NCBI GenBank assembly: GCA_905214825.1
Contig: CAJMNV010000006.1
Span: 1-29,620 of the forward strand
DNA: 29,620 nucleotides
DNA from: an uncultured bacterium
GTDB lineage: Bacteria; Bacillota; Clostridia; Lachnospirales; Anaerotignaceae
Direction: 5' to 3'
Each line of letters begins with the position of its first letter. Within the stretch, counting starts at the first letter, position 1. Of this stretch, positions 14,861 through 22,704 are shown piece after piece. The position numbers and the translations under genes were made by a program. The notes beneath the pieces are model-generated. The model was not told the DNA's origin, made no database searches, and saw nothing but the letters and a program-made list of their open reading frames with translations.

Positions 14861-15718
14861 ATGAAAGATTTGAAAGAAGCATTGACAAAAGAGTATCTGG
14901 CAAAACTTGGGGCAATTTCCATTGCATTGCGACAAAAACTTTCTGTCAATGGGTATAGTGGGGCAAGGCGTTCCAGTGCAAAAGGCAGTTCTTTGGAATT
15001 TTCGGATTATCGAAATTATGTGGCAGGCGATGATTTGCGGCGTGTGGATTGGAACAATTATGCACGATTTGGCAAATTGTACTTGAAATTATTTTTGGAA
15101 GAAAAACAAGGGGCGGTCAATGTGTTTTTAGATGTCAGTGGTTCTATGCAACAAGATGATAAATTTTTGACTGCAAAAAAAATGGCAGCCTCTTTTGCAT
15201 ATATTGGATTACAAGGCGGTGATAATGTCAATTTGTTCTTGTGGGGGCAAGGTGTGATTGCAAAAAAACAAAATGTCATGCAAAAAGGGCGTTTTTTGGA
15301 ACTGGTTTCTTTTTTGGACGAACAAACACCAAAAGGTGATACCTATTTTTATGATGCAATCAAAACTTGCGGCAATTTGCGTAGAGGCATTTCCGTTGTC
15401 ATATCGGATTTTATGACGGACAGCCAAATCGAACAAGGTGTTGCATTGTTGCAACAAAAACGACAAGATGTCATATTGCTACAAGTGCTTTCGCAAGAAG
15501 AAGAAAAACCAAAAGGTGGGCAAGCACTGCGTTTGACAGACAGTGAAACAAACCATATACTAGATGTGGAACTGACAGGAGATGTGTTGGCATTGTATGA
15601 AAAAGCATTGCAAAAACATCGTACTACATTGGCAGAGTATTGCAAAAAGCGTGCAGTTGGGTTTTATTATATGACAGAACAACAAGATTGTTTGAAAATG
15701 ATGTATCAAATATTATAG
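14861..15718 (+). CDS. DUF58 / VWA-like protein, MoxR partner
   Basis: The 285-aa protein carries the DUF58 signature GARRSSAKGSSLEFSDYRNYVAGDDLRRVDWNNYARFGKLYLK at about residues 27-70, followed by a VWA-like fold with MIDAS start DVSGSM (about 89-94) and SDFMTD. It starts one base after the moxR stop, so the pair is co-translated. In many bacteria the operon continues with BatA-type VWA proteins and transglutaminases; here it ends after two genes with a terminator, a reduced form. No membrane segment is present, so it is likely cytoplasmic. Confidence 0.93.
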   Translation: MKDLKEALTKEYLAKLGAISIALRQKLSVNGYSGARRSSAKGSSLEFSDYRNYVAGDDLRRVDWNNYARFGKLYLKLFLEEKQGAVNVFLDVSGSMQQDDKFLTAKKMAASFAYIGLQGGDNVNLFLWGQGVIAKKQNVMQKGRFLELVSFLDEQTPKGDTYFYDAIKTCGNLRRGISVVISDFMTDSQIEQGVALLQQKRQDVILLQVLSQEEEKPKGGQALRLTDSETNHILDVELTGDVLALYEKALQKHRTTLAEYCKKRAVGFYYMTEQQDCLKMMYQIL

Positions 15719-15728
15719 ATTTGGAAAA

Positions 15729-15761
15729 AATAGGTTTGTATAGATATACAAACTTATTTTT
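15729..15761 (+). terminator. Terminator of moxR-DUF58
   Basis: Stem GTTTGTAT (15734-15741) / ATACAAAC (15746-15753), AGAT loop, extended outward by A-T and one G-U pair, ending in Ts. Confidence 0.8.
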
Positions 15762-15845
15762 ATGACAAAATGCAAAAAAAATCAAACAAATATTACAAGA
15801 ATATCATATAAATTCTTATATTTTTCTGAAACATTGGGAATATGC

Positions 15846-15874
15846 TTGAAAACAATATCAGTTTTCGATAAAAT
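15846..15874 (+). promoter_or_regulatory. Promoter of the lipoprotein gene
   Basis: TTGAAA (15846-15851), 17-nt spacer, TAAAAT (15869-15874). The leader to the ATG is about 45 nt. Confidence 0.6.
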
Positions 15875-15926
15875 GAAAACGAAAAGAACCTGACCAAACA
15901 GGATTACCATAGGGGGTTAAATTTAT

Positions 15927-16802
15927 ATGAAAAAAAATCAAAAATGGACAAAAATCATACTGTCGGTGTTGACAGTGATTTGTCTGTCCGCTTGCGGTAG
16001 TGGGGAAAAAGAAGTAGAACCAGCAACACCACAACAGGGTGTGACCCTAGAAACAACACAACAAGAATTGCAAGAAACACAAAATTATACGGGGCATTTG
16101 CAAGTGGTTTCTAATCTGGAAAACGATAACACAAATATTGAAGCAAATATGGAAATGAATAAAGACCCATTGTGTATGAAAATTGAAGAAACCATGACAT
16201 ATGGCGAACAAACCACAAAAAATGTCACATATTTGAAAGGCACAGAAAGTGGTGCAGATATCTATCGCAATTATGGTGACCAATGGACGGAAATGTCATT
16301 TGGACAAGATGCAGCAATGGCATCGGTAAAAATTTATAATATACAAGAAAATATGCAGTTGGTTCTGGAATATGGCACAGAATGGACAGAAGATGAAAAA
16401 AGCGACAAAGAAGAAATTGTGTTCCACGGTAAATTGTCCGCAAAAGATGCCTTTGCCGTTGTGGAAGGTGGTCGGTTGTTGCAGTTGGCAGGTATGAGTG
16501 GTATGGCAGAAAAATATTATGCGAATGTGAACGATATTCCTGTAACATTTACCATAGACAGTCAAACAGGAAGACCAATCGCTTGTACCATGGATTTGGC
16601 AAATACATTGCAAGTGGTGACAAACAATGTGTTGCAGGAACTCAACAATGAAGGTACAAAAATTACTGTTGAAAAATATGACGTGATTATGGAGTTGTCA
16701 AAATGGAATGAAACACCAACCATTGAAATTCCAAAAGAGGCACAAACTGCCATCAATTATGAACAAGAAATTACAGACATGCAAAAAGATGCAGCAGCAT
16801 AA
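15927..16802 (+). CDS. Lipoprotein, DUF6612-like
   Basis: The 291-aa protein starts with a lipoprotein signal peptide: MKKNQK, hydrophobic core IILSVLTVICL and lipobox LSAC with the lipidated Cys at residue 23. The mature part is a repeated beta-meander with Met-rich strands (NIEANMEMNKDPLCMKIEETM, then TYLKGTESGADIYRNYGDQWTEM), which resembles the DUF6612/LppX-like lipoproteins of Firmicutes. These fold as open barrels and may bind lipids; the function is unknown. It has its own promoter and terminator, so it is a single-gene unit. A ribosome site AGGGGG stands before the ATG. Confidence 0.85.
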   Translation: MKKNQKWTKIILSVLTVICLSACGSGEKEVEPATPQQGVTLETTQQELQETQNYTGHLQVVSNLENDNTNIEANMEMNKDPLCMKIEETMTYGEQTTKNVTYLKGTESGADIYRNYGDQWTEMSFGQDAAMASVKIYNIQENMQLVLEYGTEWTEDEKSDKEEIVFHGKLSAKDAFAVVEGGRLLQLAGMSGMAEKYYANVNDIPVTFTIDSQTGRPIACTMDLANTLQVVTNNVLQELNNEGTKITVEKYDVIMELSKWNETPTIEIPKEAQTAINYEQEITDMQKDAAA

Positions 16803-16827
16803 AAAAAGACCAATTTGGTCTTTTTTT
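16801..16827 (+). terminator. Terminator of the lipoprotein gene
   Basis: GACC/GGTC core flanked by seven As and seven Ts; the hairpin starts within the stop codon. Confidence 0.85.
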
Positions 16828-16959
16828 ATGGGAAAGAACAAAAATGACAAAATTCAGAAAAAAGAATTGGCAAAGACTATGATTTCAAGCAAATATGCGA
16901 TATAATAGGAAAGATTTGAATCAATTTCGTGAAAAAAACAAAAAAGGAGAGAATACAAC

Positions 16960-18588
16960 ATGATTGCAGCACAAGACGTAAGTTTGCAGTATGGCGGACG
17001 TGTACTGTTTAATGATGTAAACATCAATTTTACAAAAGGGAATTGTTATGGTTTGATTGGTGCAAATGGTGCCGGAAAATCTACATTTTTAAAAATATTG
17101 GCAGGAGAATTGGAGCCAAACAAAGGCTCTGTGTTTATTACACCTGGGGAAAGAATGGCAGTGTTAAAACAAGACCATTTCATGTTTGACGAATTTGGTG
17201 TTGTGGAAACGGTATTGTATGGACACAAAAGACTGTTTGATATCATGAAAGAAAAAGAAATATTATATGCAAAAGAAGATTTCAGTGATGAAGACGGCAT
17301 CAAAGTTTCTGAATTGGAAGGTGAATTTGCAGAGCTTGACGGTTGGTCTGCGGAGTCCAATGCAGAAATATTGTTAAATGGTTTGGGTGTGACAAATGAA
17401 TATCACTATTTAAAAATGAAAGAATTGACTGGTACACAAAAAGTGAAAGTACTGTTGGCACAGGCTTTGTTCGGCAATCCGGATATTTTGCTTTTGGACG
17501 AACCAACAAACCATTTGGATTTGCACGCCATCAAATGGCTGGAAAGCTTTTTGATGGATTTTGAAAATACCGTCATTGTGGTATCACATGATAGACACTT
17601 TTTGAACAAAATTTGTACCAATATTGCAGATATTGATTATGGTAAAATTACGATGTTTGTCGGAAACTATGATTTTTGGTACAGCTATACACAAATGACA
17701 CAAAGACAGTTGAAAGACCAAAACAAACGTGTCGAACAAAAAATGAAAGAATTGCAGGAATTTATACAACGTTTCAGTGCCAATGCTTCCAAAGCAAAAC
17801 AGGCAACCAGTCGTAAAAAATTGCTGGACAATTTACAAATGGATACCATAAAACCTTCTTCCCGCCGTTATCCGTTTTGTAGTTTCAAACAAGATAGAGA
17901 AGTGGGCAATGATGTTTTGCTTGTGGAAGGTATTTCTAAAACCATTGATGGGAAAAAAGTGTTGGATAATGTCAGCTTTATGGTACGCCCCAATGATAAA
18001 ATTGCATTTGTGGGAAAAGATGAAATTGCAAGAACCACATTGTTCCGCATATTGATGGGAGAAATGGAACCTGACGCAGGGTCTTTCAAATGGGGTATTA
18101 CCACAAAAACAGCATACTTCCCCAAAGATAACACAAAATATTTTGTGGATTGTGATGATTCTTTGATTGAATGGCTCAGACCATTTGCAAAAGAAGGTGA
18201 ACAGTATGACGCCGATATTCGTGGTTGGCTGGGCAGAATGTTGTTCAGTGGCGAAGAAGCATTGAAAAAAGCAAAAGTCCTTTCTGGTGGTGAACGTGTG
18301 CGTTGTATGCTGTGTAAAATGATGATGAGTGGTGCAAATGTGATGATATTGGACGAACCAACAAACCATTTGGATTTGGAATCCATTACCGCAGTCAATG
18401 AAGGTTTGATGGAATATAAAGGAACATTGCTGTTTGACTCTCATGACCATCAGTTTACACAAACCATTGCAAATAGAATTATTGAAATTCTGCCAAATGG
18501 TATCATTGATAGAGAAATGACATTTGATGAATATATCGAAAATGAAGACATTGACGCATTGCGTGCAAAAATGAGTGGGGAGGCGTAA
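16960..18588 (+). CDS. ykpA: ABC-F family ATPase, YkpA/YbiT subfamily
   Basis: The 542-aa protein has two ABC domains and no membrane segments. Domain 1 has Walker A GANGAGKST (about 34-42), a weak signature (LTGTQKVKVLLAQAL) and Walker B LLLDEPTNHLD. The inter-domain linker (QKMKELQEFIQRFSANASKAKQATSRKKLLD) is the ABC-F ribosome-reaching element. Domain 2 has LSGGERVRC and MILDEPTNHLD, but its Walker A is degenerate (GKDEIARTT, no P-loop Lys), which is also the case in B. subtilis YkpA as I recall it. ABC-F proteins act on the ribosome in translation. The ltaE gene follows 5 nt downstream. Confidence 0.94.
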   Translation: MIAAQDVSLQYGGRVLFNDVNINFTKGNCYGLIGANGAGKSTFLKILAGELEPNKGSVFITPGERMAVLKQDHFMFDEFGVVETVLYGHKRLFDIMKEKEILYAKEDFSDEDGIKVSELEGEFAELDGWSAESNAEILLNGLGVTNEYHYLKMKELTGTQKVKVLLAQALFGNPDILLLDEPTNHLDLHAIKWLESFLMDFENTVIVVSHDRHFLNKICTNIADIDYGKITMFVGNYDFWYSYTQMTQRQLKDQNKRVEQKMKELQEFIQRFSANASKAKQATSRKKLLDNLQMDTIKPSSRRYPFCSFKQDREVGNDVLLVEGISKTIDGKKVLDNVSFMVRPNDKIAFVGKDEIARTTLFRILMGEMEPDAGSFKWGITTKTAYFPKDNTKYFVDCDDSLIEWLRPFAKEGEQYDADIRGWLGRMLFSGEEALKKAKVLSGGERVRCMLCKMMMSGANVMILDEPTNHLDLESITAVNEGLMEYKGTLLFDSHDHQFTQTIANRIIEILPNGIIDREMTFDEYIENEDIDALRAKMSGEA

Positions 18589-18593
18589 ACATC

Positions 18594-19631
18594 ATGATAA
18601 ACGGAAAAATTGATTTGAGAAGTGATACGGTAACTGTGCCAACCGATGAAATGCGACAAGCTATGTGTACCGCAGTTGTGGGTGATGATGTGTATGGTGA
18701 TGATGTCACTGTGAATGCGTTAGAAGCATTGGCGGCAGAAATGATGGGCAAAGAGGCAGGACTTTTTGTGCCAAGTGGTGTGATGAGCAATCAACTTGCA
18801 TTGTTTACACATGCAAACCGTGGCGATGAGGTGATATTGCCCGATAATTGTCATATTGTTTCTCATGAAGCAGGAGCAGCGGCAATTATTGCAGGAGTAC
18901 AACTGCGTACTGTGCAAAATGTGGCTGGTGAAATGCCTTTGGATATTTTGGAAAGTTATATCCGCAAAGATGCAAATGATATTCACCAACCCAAAACAGT
19001 ATTGATTACATATGAAAATGCAGACTCTGATGGACAGGTGAGAGATTTGGCATATATGAAAAATGTCAAAGCATTGGCGGATAAATATCATTTGCCGATT
19101 CATTTGGACGGGGCAAGAATATTCAATGCGGCAACTTATTTGGGTGTAGATGTCAAGGAAATGACACAATATGTGGATACGGTTTCTGTATGTCTTTCCA
19201 AAGGTTTGTGTGCCCCTGTTGGTTCTGTTTTGGTAGGTAGTGCAGACTTTATTGCACAAGCAAGAAGAAAACGTAAAATCATTGGTGGTGGTATGCGGCA
19301 AGTGGGAATATTGGCAGCAGCAGGTAAAATTGCATTGACTGAAATGACAAAACGTCTGCAACAAGACCATGACAATGCGGCATATATGGTAGAAAGAATG
19401 AAAGAAATCAAAGGAATTACCGTTTTGGCAGAACGTCAACAAATCAGTATGGTATTTTTTTGTTTACAAGATTATCCTTTGACATCTGCGGAGTTGGTCG
19501 CTTATTTGGCAAAACATGATGTGATAATCAATGGTGAAGATAATGGTGTGATGCGTTTTGTGACACACAAATATGTATCCAAAGAAGAAATTGACAAAGT
19601 TGTGGAATTGATGAAAAAAGCAAGCGTTTGA
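18594..19631 (+). CDS. ltaE: Low-specificity L-threonine aldolase
   Basis: A PLP enzyme splitting threonine or allo-threonine to glycine and acetaldehyde. The 345-aa protein begins IDLRSDTVTVPTDEM, typical of the family, and shows GDDVYGDDVTVNALE, His91 in SHEAGA (ring stacking on PLP), Asp172 in HLDGAR (PLP pyridine N) and the Schiff-base Lys203 in SVCLSKGLCAPVGS. The Arg-rich motif RRKRKIIGGGMRQ at 229-241 is also conserved. The ribosome site GGGGAGG is inside the end of ykpA, so the two genes form an operon. Confidence 0.95.
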   Translation: MINGKIDLRSDTVTVPTDEMRQAMCTAVVGDDVYGDDVTVNALEALAAEMMGKEAGLFVPSGVMSNQLALFTHANRGDEVILPDNCHIVSHEAGAAAIIAGVQLRTVQNVAGEMPLDILESYIRKDANDIHQPKTVLITYENADSDGQVRDLAYMKNVKALADKYHLPIHLDGARIFNAATYLGVDVKEMTQYVDTVSVCLSKGLCAPVGSVLVGSADFIAQARRKRKIIGGGMRQVGILAAAGKIALTEMTKRLQQDHDNAAYMVERMKEIKGITVLAERQQISMVFFCLQDYPLTSAELVAYLAKHDVIINGEDNGVMRFVTHKYVSKEEIDKVVELMKKASV

Positions 19632-19642
19632 TGCTGTATTGT

Positions 19643-19658
19643 ATGCCATGATTGGCAT
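19643..19658 (+). other. Small hairpin between ltaE and the SUKH-like gene
   Basis: ATGCCA-TGAT-TGGCAT, a 6-bp stem just after the ltaE stop; no T run follows directly, so terminator function is uncertain. Confidence 0.3.
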
Positions 19659-19686
19659 CCATATATCTTTTTTATGGAGGAAGATT

Positions 19687-20358
19687 ATGTATTTTACAGA
19701 TGAATTTTGGCAAACAATCAAAACATTATATAATGTAGAAACATTACAAGGATACACAGTACAAGAAATCCAAGCGATGCAAAAAATGTGTGGCACATTG
19801 CCAAAAGTATTGGAAGAATTTTATCAAACAGTGGCAAAGACGCCCGCTTTTCATTGTGTACAAGATAAATGGATAACACCAGAATATTATCAGAAACACC
19901 CAGAAACATGGCATCAAGAAGATATGTTGTTGTTGCTTGCAGAAAATCAATGGGTTTGTTGTGCAGGTATCAAAAAGGAAGATTTGCATTTGGATAATCC
20001 GCCTGTGTATGTGACAGAAGATAACAAACAATATTTTTTATCTGCACAAACGACAAGTGAATTTATAGCAGCCGTATTGTTGTATCAAGCCTCCTTTGCC
20101 ATGAAATATGTATTTGATGATATTTTATGGCTCGACCAAGAAAATTTTGAAAAATTAGAGGAAAAATTTGAAAGATATCCTTTTATGTTCCAAAATTGGC
20201 TCAGTGCTGAGAAGATTGTTTGTTATTATTATGCCCCAGACCATTTGGTCAATGTTTGGGATTTGGGTGGGCAGTGGCAGATGTTGTATGGTGCAACAAA
20301 TGAAGCCGCATTTGAAAAATTGCATGAAGATTTGGCAGATTTGGGTGAATCAGTGTGA
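19687..20358 (+). CDS. SUKH (SMI1/KNR4)-like protein
   Basis: The 223-aa protein starts at the ATG at 19687 (GGAGG at 19676-19680, 6 nt), not at the upstream in-frame ATG at 19639. Features that recall the SUKH fold: a helix followed by YTVQEIQAMQKMCGTLPKVLEEFYQTVAKT (compare the family Glu-Glu...LP..Y..F pattern) and LLLLAENQWVCCAGIKKEDLHLDNPPVYV (compare aENQGV...ad..pPV). SUKH proteins are often immunity proteins against polymorphic toxins, though many are stand-alone. No toxin gene is present next to it. Trp/Tyr content is high and there is no signal peptide. The family call is by eye. Confidence 0.6.
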   Translation: MYFTDEFWQTIKTLYNVETLQGYTVQEIQAMQKMCGTLPKVLEEFYQTVAKTPAFHCVQDKWITPEYYQKHPETWHQEDMLLLLAENQWVCCAGIKKEDLHLDNPPVYVTEDNKQYFLSAQTTSEFIAAVLLYQASFAMKYVFDDILWLDQENFEKLEEKFERYPFMFQNWLSAEKIVCYYYAPDHLVNVWDLGGQWQMLYGATNEAAFEKLHEDLADLGESV

Positions 20359-20381
20359 GCACAAATATATCATACAATACA

Positions 20382-20414
20382 AAAATGACACATACGAAAA
20401 GTATGTGTCATTTT
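20382..20414 (+). terminator. Terminator after the SUKH-like gene
   Basis: A 14-bp perfect stem (20382-20395 with 20401-20414) and GAAAA loop; the outer stem is A-T and supplies the U tract. Confidence 0.75.
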
Positions 20415-20735
20415 GTAATTTCACATTATACCAAAAGTATCTGTTTTGTGTCGTTTTGTGACGAGAAAAATTTGAAAAAAAATCTCCCGAAAAATAAAGC
20501 AATAGTGATATATTTTGCATATGATTTTTATAGAAAACACAATATTTCTGCATTTTGTAAACCATATAGTAATTCGTTATGGGATTTCTATATTTTTGAT
20601 AAAACTTATGAAATATGGATATAGAAATTTGTTTGATAAATGGATAAAAATGATGTTGTAAAAATGTTTATTTACAGATATACTGAATGATAAAGATTTG
20701 ATGAAGCACTTTTGCAAAAAAACAGGGGGAATATG
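20415..20735. other. AT-rich stretch without a supported gene
   Basis: About 320 bases, very AT-rich. An open frame across 20355-20624 (ending LWDFYIFDKTYEIWI) has no ribosome site, overlaps a terminator and matches no family I know; it could be the remnant of a decayed small gene. The only supported elements are the promoter at 20656-20684 and the ribosome site at 20724-20730 belonging to the next gene. Confidence 0.4.
20656..20684 (+). promoter_or_regulatory. Promoter of the small acidic protein gene
   Basis: TTGTAA (20656-20661), 17-nt spacer, TATACT (20679-20684). Confidence 0.5.
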
Positions 20736-21116
20736 ATGATACCATACACATTAGACACCATAGAACATGACATTATAGAATGTATGAAAAAATTGGTGAA
20801 TGCATTATCAGAAAAAGACTATGATGGATTTTATGCATTGTTGGATGCGTCTGTTTGGACTTTGGAAGACTTGAAAGAATTTGCAGAGCTGAATTTAGAA
20901 ATGGCTATTGATAAATTTGGCACACCGTTACATCATGTGGAAAAAGCAGGCACATATGACCAGTGTGCATTGTATGAATTTGATGACGATACTGGTTTTG
21001 CTGTGGATTATGATTTGACAACAGATGGAGATTGGAACGATTGGACATTGCAGATGGAATTTTTGTATGATGGAGATTTTTTGAAAGTCATTTTATCAGA
21101 TATTCATATTTTATAA
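20736..21116 (+). CDS. Small acidic protein of unknown function (DUF7668-like)
   Basis: The 126-aa product is strongly acidic (FDDDTGFAVDYDLTTDGDWNDW) with an N-terminal helix (IIECMKKLVNALSEKDYDGFYALL) and a C-terminal beta region ending DFLKVILSDIHIL. The pattern resembles a small domain of unknown function seen near SUKH-type immunity genes (possibly DUF7668), from memory. The AGGGGGA ribosome site (20724-20730) best fits the ATG at 20736, with 20733 next best. It sits between the SUKH-like gene and tRNA-Leu and has its own promoter. An antidote or toxin-immunity role is speculative. Confidence 0.65.
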   Translation: MIPYTLDTIEHDIIECMKKLVNALSEKDYDGFYALLDASVWTLEDLKEFAELNLEMAIDKFGTPLHHVEKAGTYDQCALYEFDDDTGFAVDYDLTTDGDWNDWTLQMEFLYDGDFLKVILSDIHIL

Positions 21117-21126
21117 AATGTAATAC

Positions 21127-21154
21127 AAAAAGGTGTTGACAAACACTTTTTTTT
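21127..21154 (+). terminator. Terminator hairpin overlapping the tRNA promoter
   Basis: AAAAAGGTGTT (21127-21137) pairs with 21142-21152 (one G-U pair), GACA loop, run of eight Ts. The TTGACA -35 box of the tRNA-Leu promoter is formed by the end of the left arm plus the loop. Confidence 0.55.
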
Positions 21155-21164
21155 GTAGTATGAT
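21136..21164 (+). promoter_or_regulatory. Promoter of tRNA-Leu
   Basis: TTGACA (21136-21141), 17-nt spacer, TATGAT (21159-21164), 24 nt before the mature tRNA. Confidence 0.75.
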
Positions 21165-21187
21165 AATCGGGCAAGTCAAAAGCATAT

Positions 21188-21272
21188 GCGGATGTGGCGG
21201 AATTGGCAGACGCGCTAGATTCAGGTTCTAGTGGACATTACGTCCGTGCAGGTTCAAGTCCTGTCATCCGCA
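21188..21272 (+). tRNA. tRNA-Leu (anticodon CAG)
   Basis: An 85-nt class II tRNA. The acceptor stem GCGGATG (21188-21194) pairs with CATCCGC (21265-21271), with discriminator A at 21272. The anticodon stem CTAGA/TCTAG encloses the loop TTCAGGT with anticodon CAG at 21222-21224, reading CUG. A long variable arm (GGACATTACGTCC) marks Leu, and the T arm is GCAGG-TTCAAGT-CCTGT. CCA is not encoded. It has its own promoter and terminator. Confidence 0.96.
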
Positions 21273-21278
21273 TCAAAC

Positions 21279-21310
21279 AAAAAAGGACTACATTTTTGTA
21301 GTCCTTTTTT
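21279..21310 (+). terminator. Terminator of tRNA-Leu
   Basis: A 13-bp stem AAAAAAGGACTAC / GTAGTCCTTTTTT with a six-base loop. Confidence 0.88.
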
Positions 21311-21344
21311 GTTGTCAAAATATCATAGAAAATAGAGGCTATAT

Positions 21345-21617
21345 ATGTTTTCAGAAATTGATTTCAAAAATGGTGTCATCACATATTGCGAATGGGAAGA
21401 CATAAAAAAAGAGGATTTGTTACAAGTCAAATATGGGCCACATGTGTTATTGGACTTGGGTTGGTATGATACAAAAAAAGCGTATATCATCTATGTGATT
21501 GTAGATTTTTGTTGGGAAAATCCAAAAATAAAAATACATACCAAAAATAAAAAAGATATGTTGCAACAGTTACAGATTACTATTGATGATATTGTGTCTG
21601 GAAATTTCGATATTTAA
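21345..21617 (+). CDS. Unknown 90-aa protein
   Basis: I do not recognise the family. The small protein (MFSEIDFKNGVITYCEWEDI...) alternates charged and aromatic strands, YGPHVLLDLGWYDTKKAYIIYVIVDFCWENPKIKIHTKN, suggesting a small beta-sheet fold with a C-terminal helix (MLQQLQITIDDIVSG). The ribosome site is weak (GAGG, about 7 nt upstream) and no good promoter is seen. Size, neighbourhood and composition resemble small immunity-type proteins, but this is inference. The stop overlaps the 3' end of the converging CarD-like gene by 4 bp. Confidence 0.6.
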   Translation: MFSEIDFKNGVITYCEWEDIKKEDLLQVKYGPHVLLDLGWYDTKKAYIIYVIVDFCWENPKIKIHTKNKKDMLQQLQITIDDIVSGNFDI

Positions 21618-22117
21618 CAAGCACATAATGCTGTGTATATTATATTGCGAATGTCATCTGGTGTTTGTCCCAATACGACTGCCAATTCTCCATACACAAA
21701 TTGTTCTGCTTGTTTCAAAAATTTTTGTTCTGTTTGGGGAATGGGTTTTCCATCTTTGCGTAATTGTTCTGTTTTAAGATACAATGTTTTGACCAGTTGC
21801 AGACATTGTACAAAGTCATGTGTTTCCAATATTTTGGTATATTGTGCAGCATTTTGTCTGGCATCTTTGGTAATGTATGTGGTGGCAGGCAATTCTGCAA
21901 TGTGTTGCAAACAAGATTTTGCTTCTGCAATAGATATAAGGGGACGCATGAATGCTTGTGAATGTATAAAAACATGTATGGTTTGTGCGGCAGAAAATAA
22001 AGGTTCCAATGTATAATATTTTTTATCTTGGTTGTTTGTTTGTGACAAGGTGGAGATGTCTGTGATACGACAAGCACCTGTATGATGATATATGACAATA
22101 TCATTTTTTTGATACAT
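21614..22117 (-). CDS. CarD-family (CarD_TRCF) transcriptional regulator
   Basis: The 167-aa protein starts MYQKNDIVIYHHTGACRITDI, matching the CarD/TRCF RNA-polymerase-interacting domain (family form: GD.VVY...G...I..I, then YY.L.., then MRP.I). YYTLEPLF and FMRPLISIAEAKSCLQHI follow at about 33-75, then a helical C-terminal half with ELAVVLGQTPDDIRNII at the end. CarD-like proteins bind RNA polymerase beta and stabilise open complexes at promoters; which genes are affected here is unknown. GAAAGGAG precedes the ATG. It lies downstream of the HIT gene, separated by a terminator hairpin. Confidence 0.88.
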   Translation of the reverse strand: MYQKNDIVIYHHTGACRITDISTLSQTNNQDKKYYTLEPLFSAAQTIHVFIHSQAFMRPLISIAEAKSCLQHIAELPATTYITKDARQNAAQYTKILETHDFVQCLQLVKTLYLKTEQLRKDGKPIPQTEQKFLKQAEQFVYGELAVVLGQTPDDIRNIIYTALCAC

Positions 22118-22189
22118 ACAAAACAGCTCCTTTCATAGGCTTTTGTATCCAGTGTTTCCCAGAAGGGCTGTTTTTATGCAAAAAGACAA

Positions 22190-22218
22190 ACAAATACCCC
22201 TTTTTCAAAAAAAGGGGT
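22190..22218 (-). terminator. Terminator of the HIT gene
   Basis: CCCCTTTTT / AAAAAGGGG stem; on the minus strand it runs into a T-rich tract. It also separates the HIT gene from the CarD-like gene. Confidence 0.6.
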
Positions 22219-22224
22219 TTTGCA

Positions 22225-22638
22225 TTAAAGAGATAATACAAGTTTTTGACGCATTGCTTCGATTTGTGCATCGGTTAAATCAAGTGGGTTGTATGCAATG
22301 GTAATGCCATCGTTTTCATAACGTGGAATGAGATGCAAATGGAAATGGAATACGGTTTGTCCTGCAATGGTACCATTATTTTGCATGACATTCATGTGTG
22401 AAAACCCTAAAATATCTTTCATCTGTCTTGCGATTTGTGCTGCCAATTTGAACAATCTGCTTGCTTTGTCAGGGTCGATTTCAAAAATATTGGCAACATG
22501 TTCTTTTACCAATATCAAAACGTGCCCTTCATTGGCAGGAAAACGGTCTAATATGACTTTGAACTCATCATTTTCATATAATGTGGCAGAGCCAAATTTA
22601 CCAGAAACAATGTTGCAAAAAATACAGTCGTCCATCAT
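22225..22638 (-). CDS. HIT family nucleotide hydrolase or transferase
   Basis: The 137-aa protein carries the histidine triad HFHLHL (His98, His100, His102; middle His is the nucleophile in Hint-type enzymes) and the CxxC pair CIFC near the N-terminus with NIVSGK. It hydrolyses AMP conjugates such as adenosine phosphoramidates; the physiological substrate is unclear. The length is typical. ATGs at 22638 and 22635 are alternative starts; AAAGGAAG lies a few nt upstream. Confidence 0.94.
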   Translation of the reverse strand: MMDDCIFCNIVSGKFGSATLYENDEFKVILDRFPANEGHVLILVKEHVANIFEIDPDKASRLFKLAAQIARQMKDILGFSHMNVMQNNGTIAGQTVFHFHLHLIPRYENDGITIAYNPLDLTDAQIEAMRQKLVLSL

Positions 22639-22704
22639 GAATCTTCCTTTCTGAATATACTTTTGTTACAGTATAGCACGAAAGAAAGTGTATTGCACAG
22701 ATTT

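Noticed and set aside
15797..15830. AAGAAT...ATTCTT hairpin followed by Ts as a second terminator or small RNA
   Set aside because: Only six A/T-rich pairs with a large loop; likely chance in AT-rich DNA.
17950..18060. Degenerate Walker A in the second ABC domain of YkpA
   Set aside because: It looks like a damaged P-loop, but the same replacement exists in B. subtilis YkpA as I recall it, so it is a subfamily trait and not decay.
20355..20624. Possible 89-aa gene
   Set aside because: It starts inside the end of the SUKH-like gene and crosses a terminator, has no ribosome site and matches no family I know.
21188..21311. tRNA-Leu as an att site with a repeated 3' end
   Set aside because: I could not find a second copy of the tRNA 3' end in the window, and there is no integrase gene.
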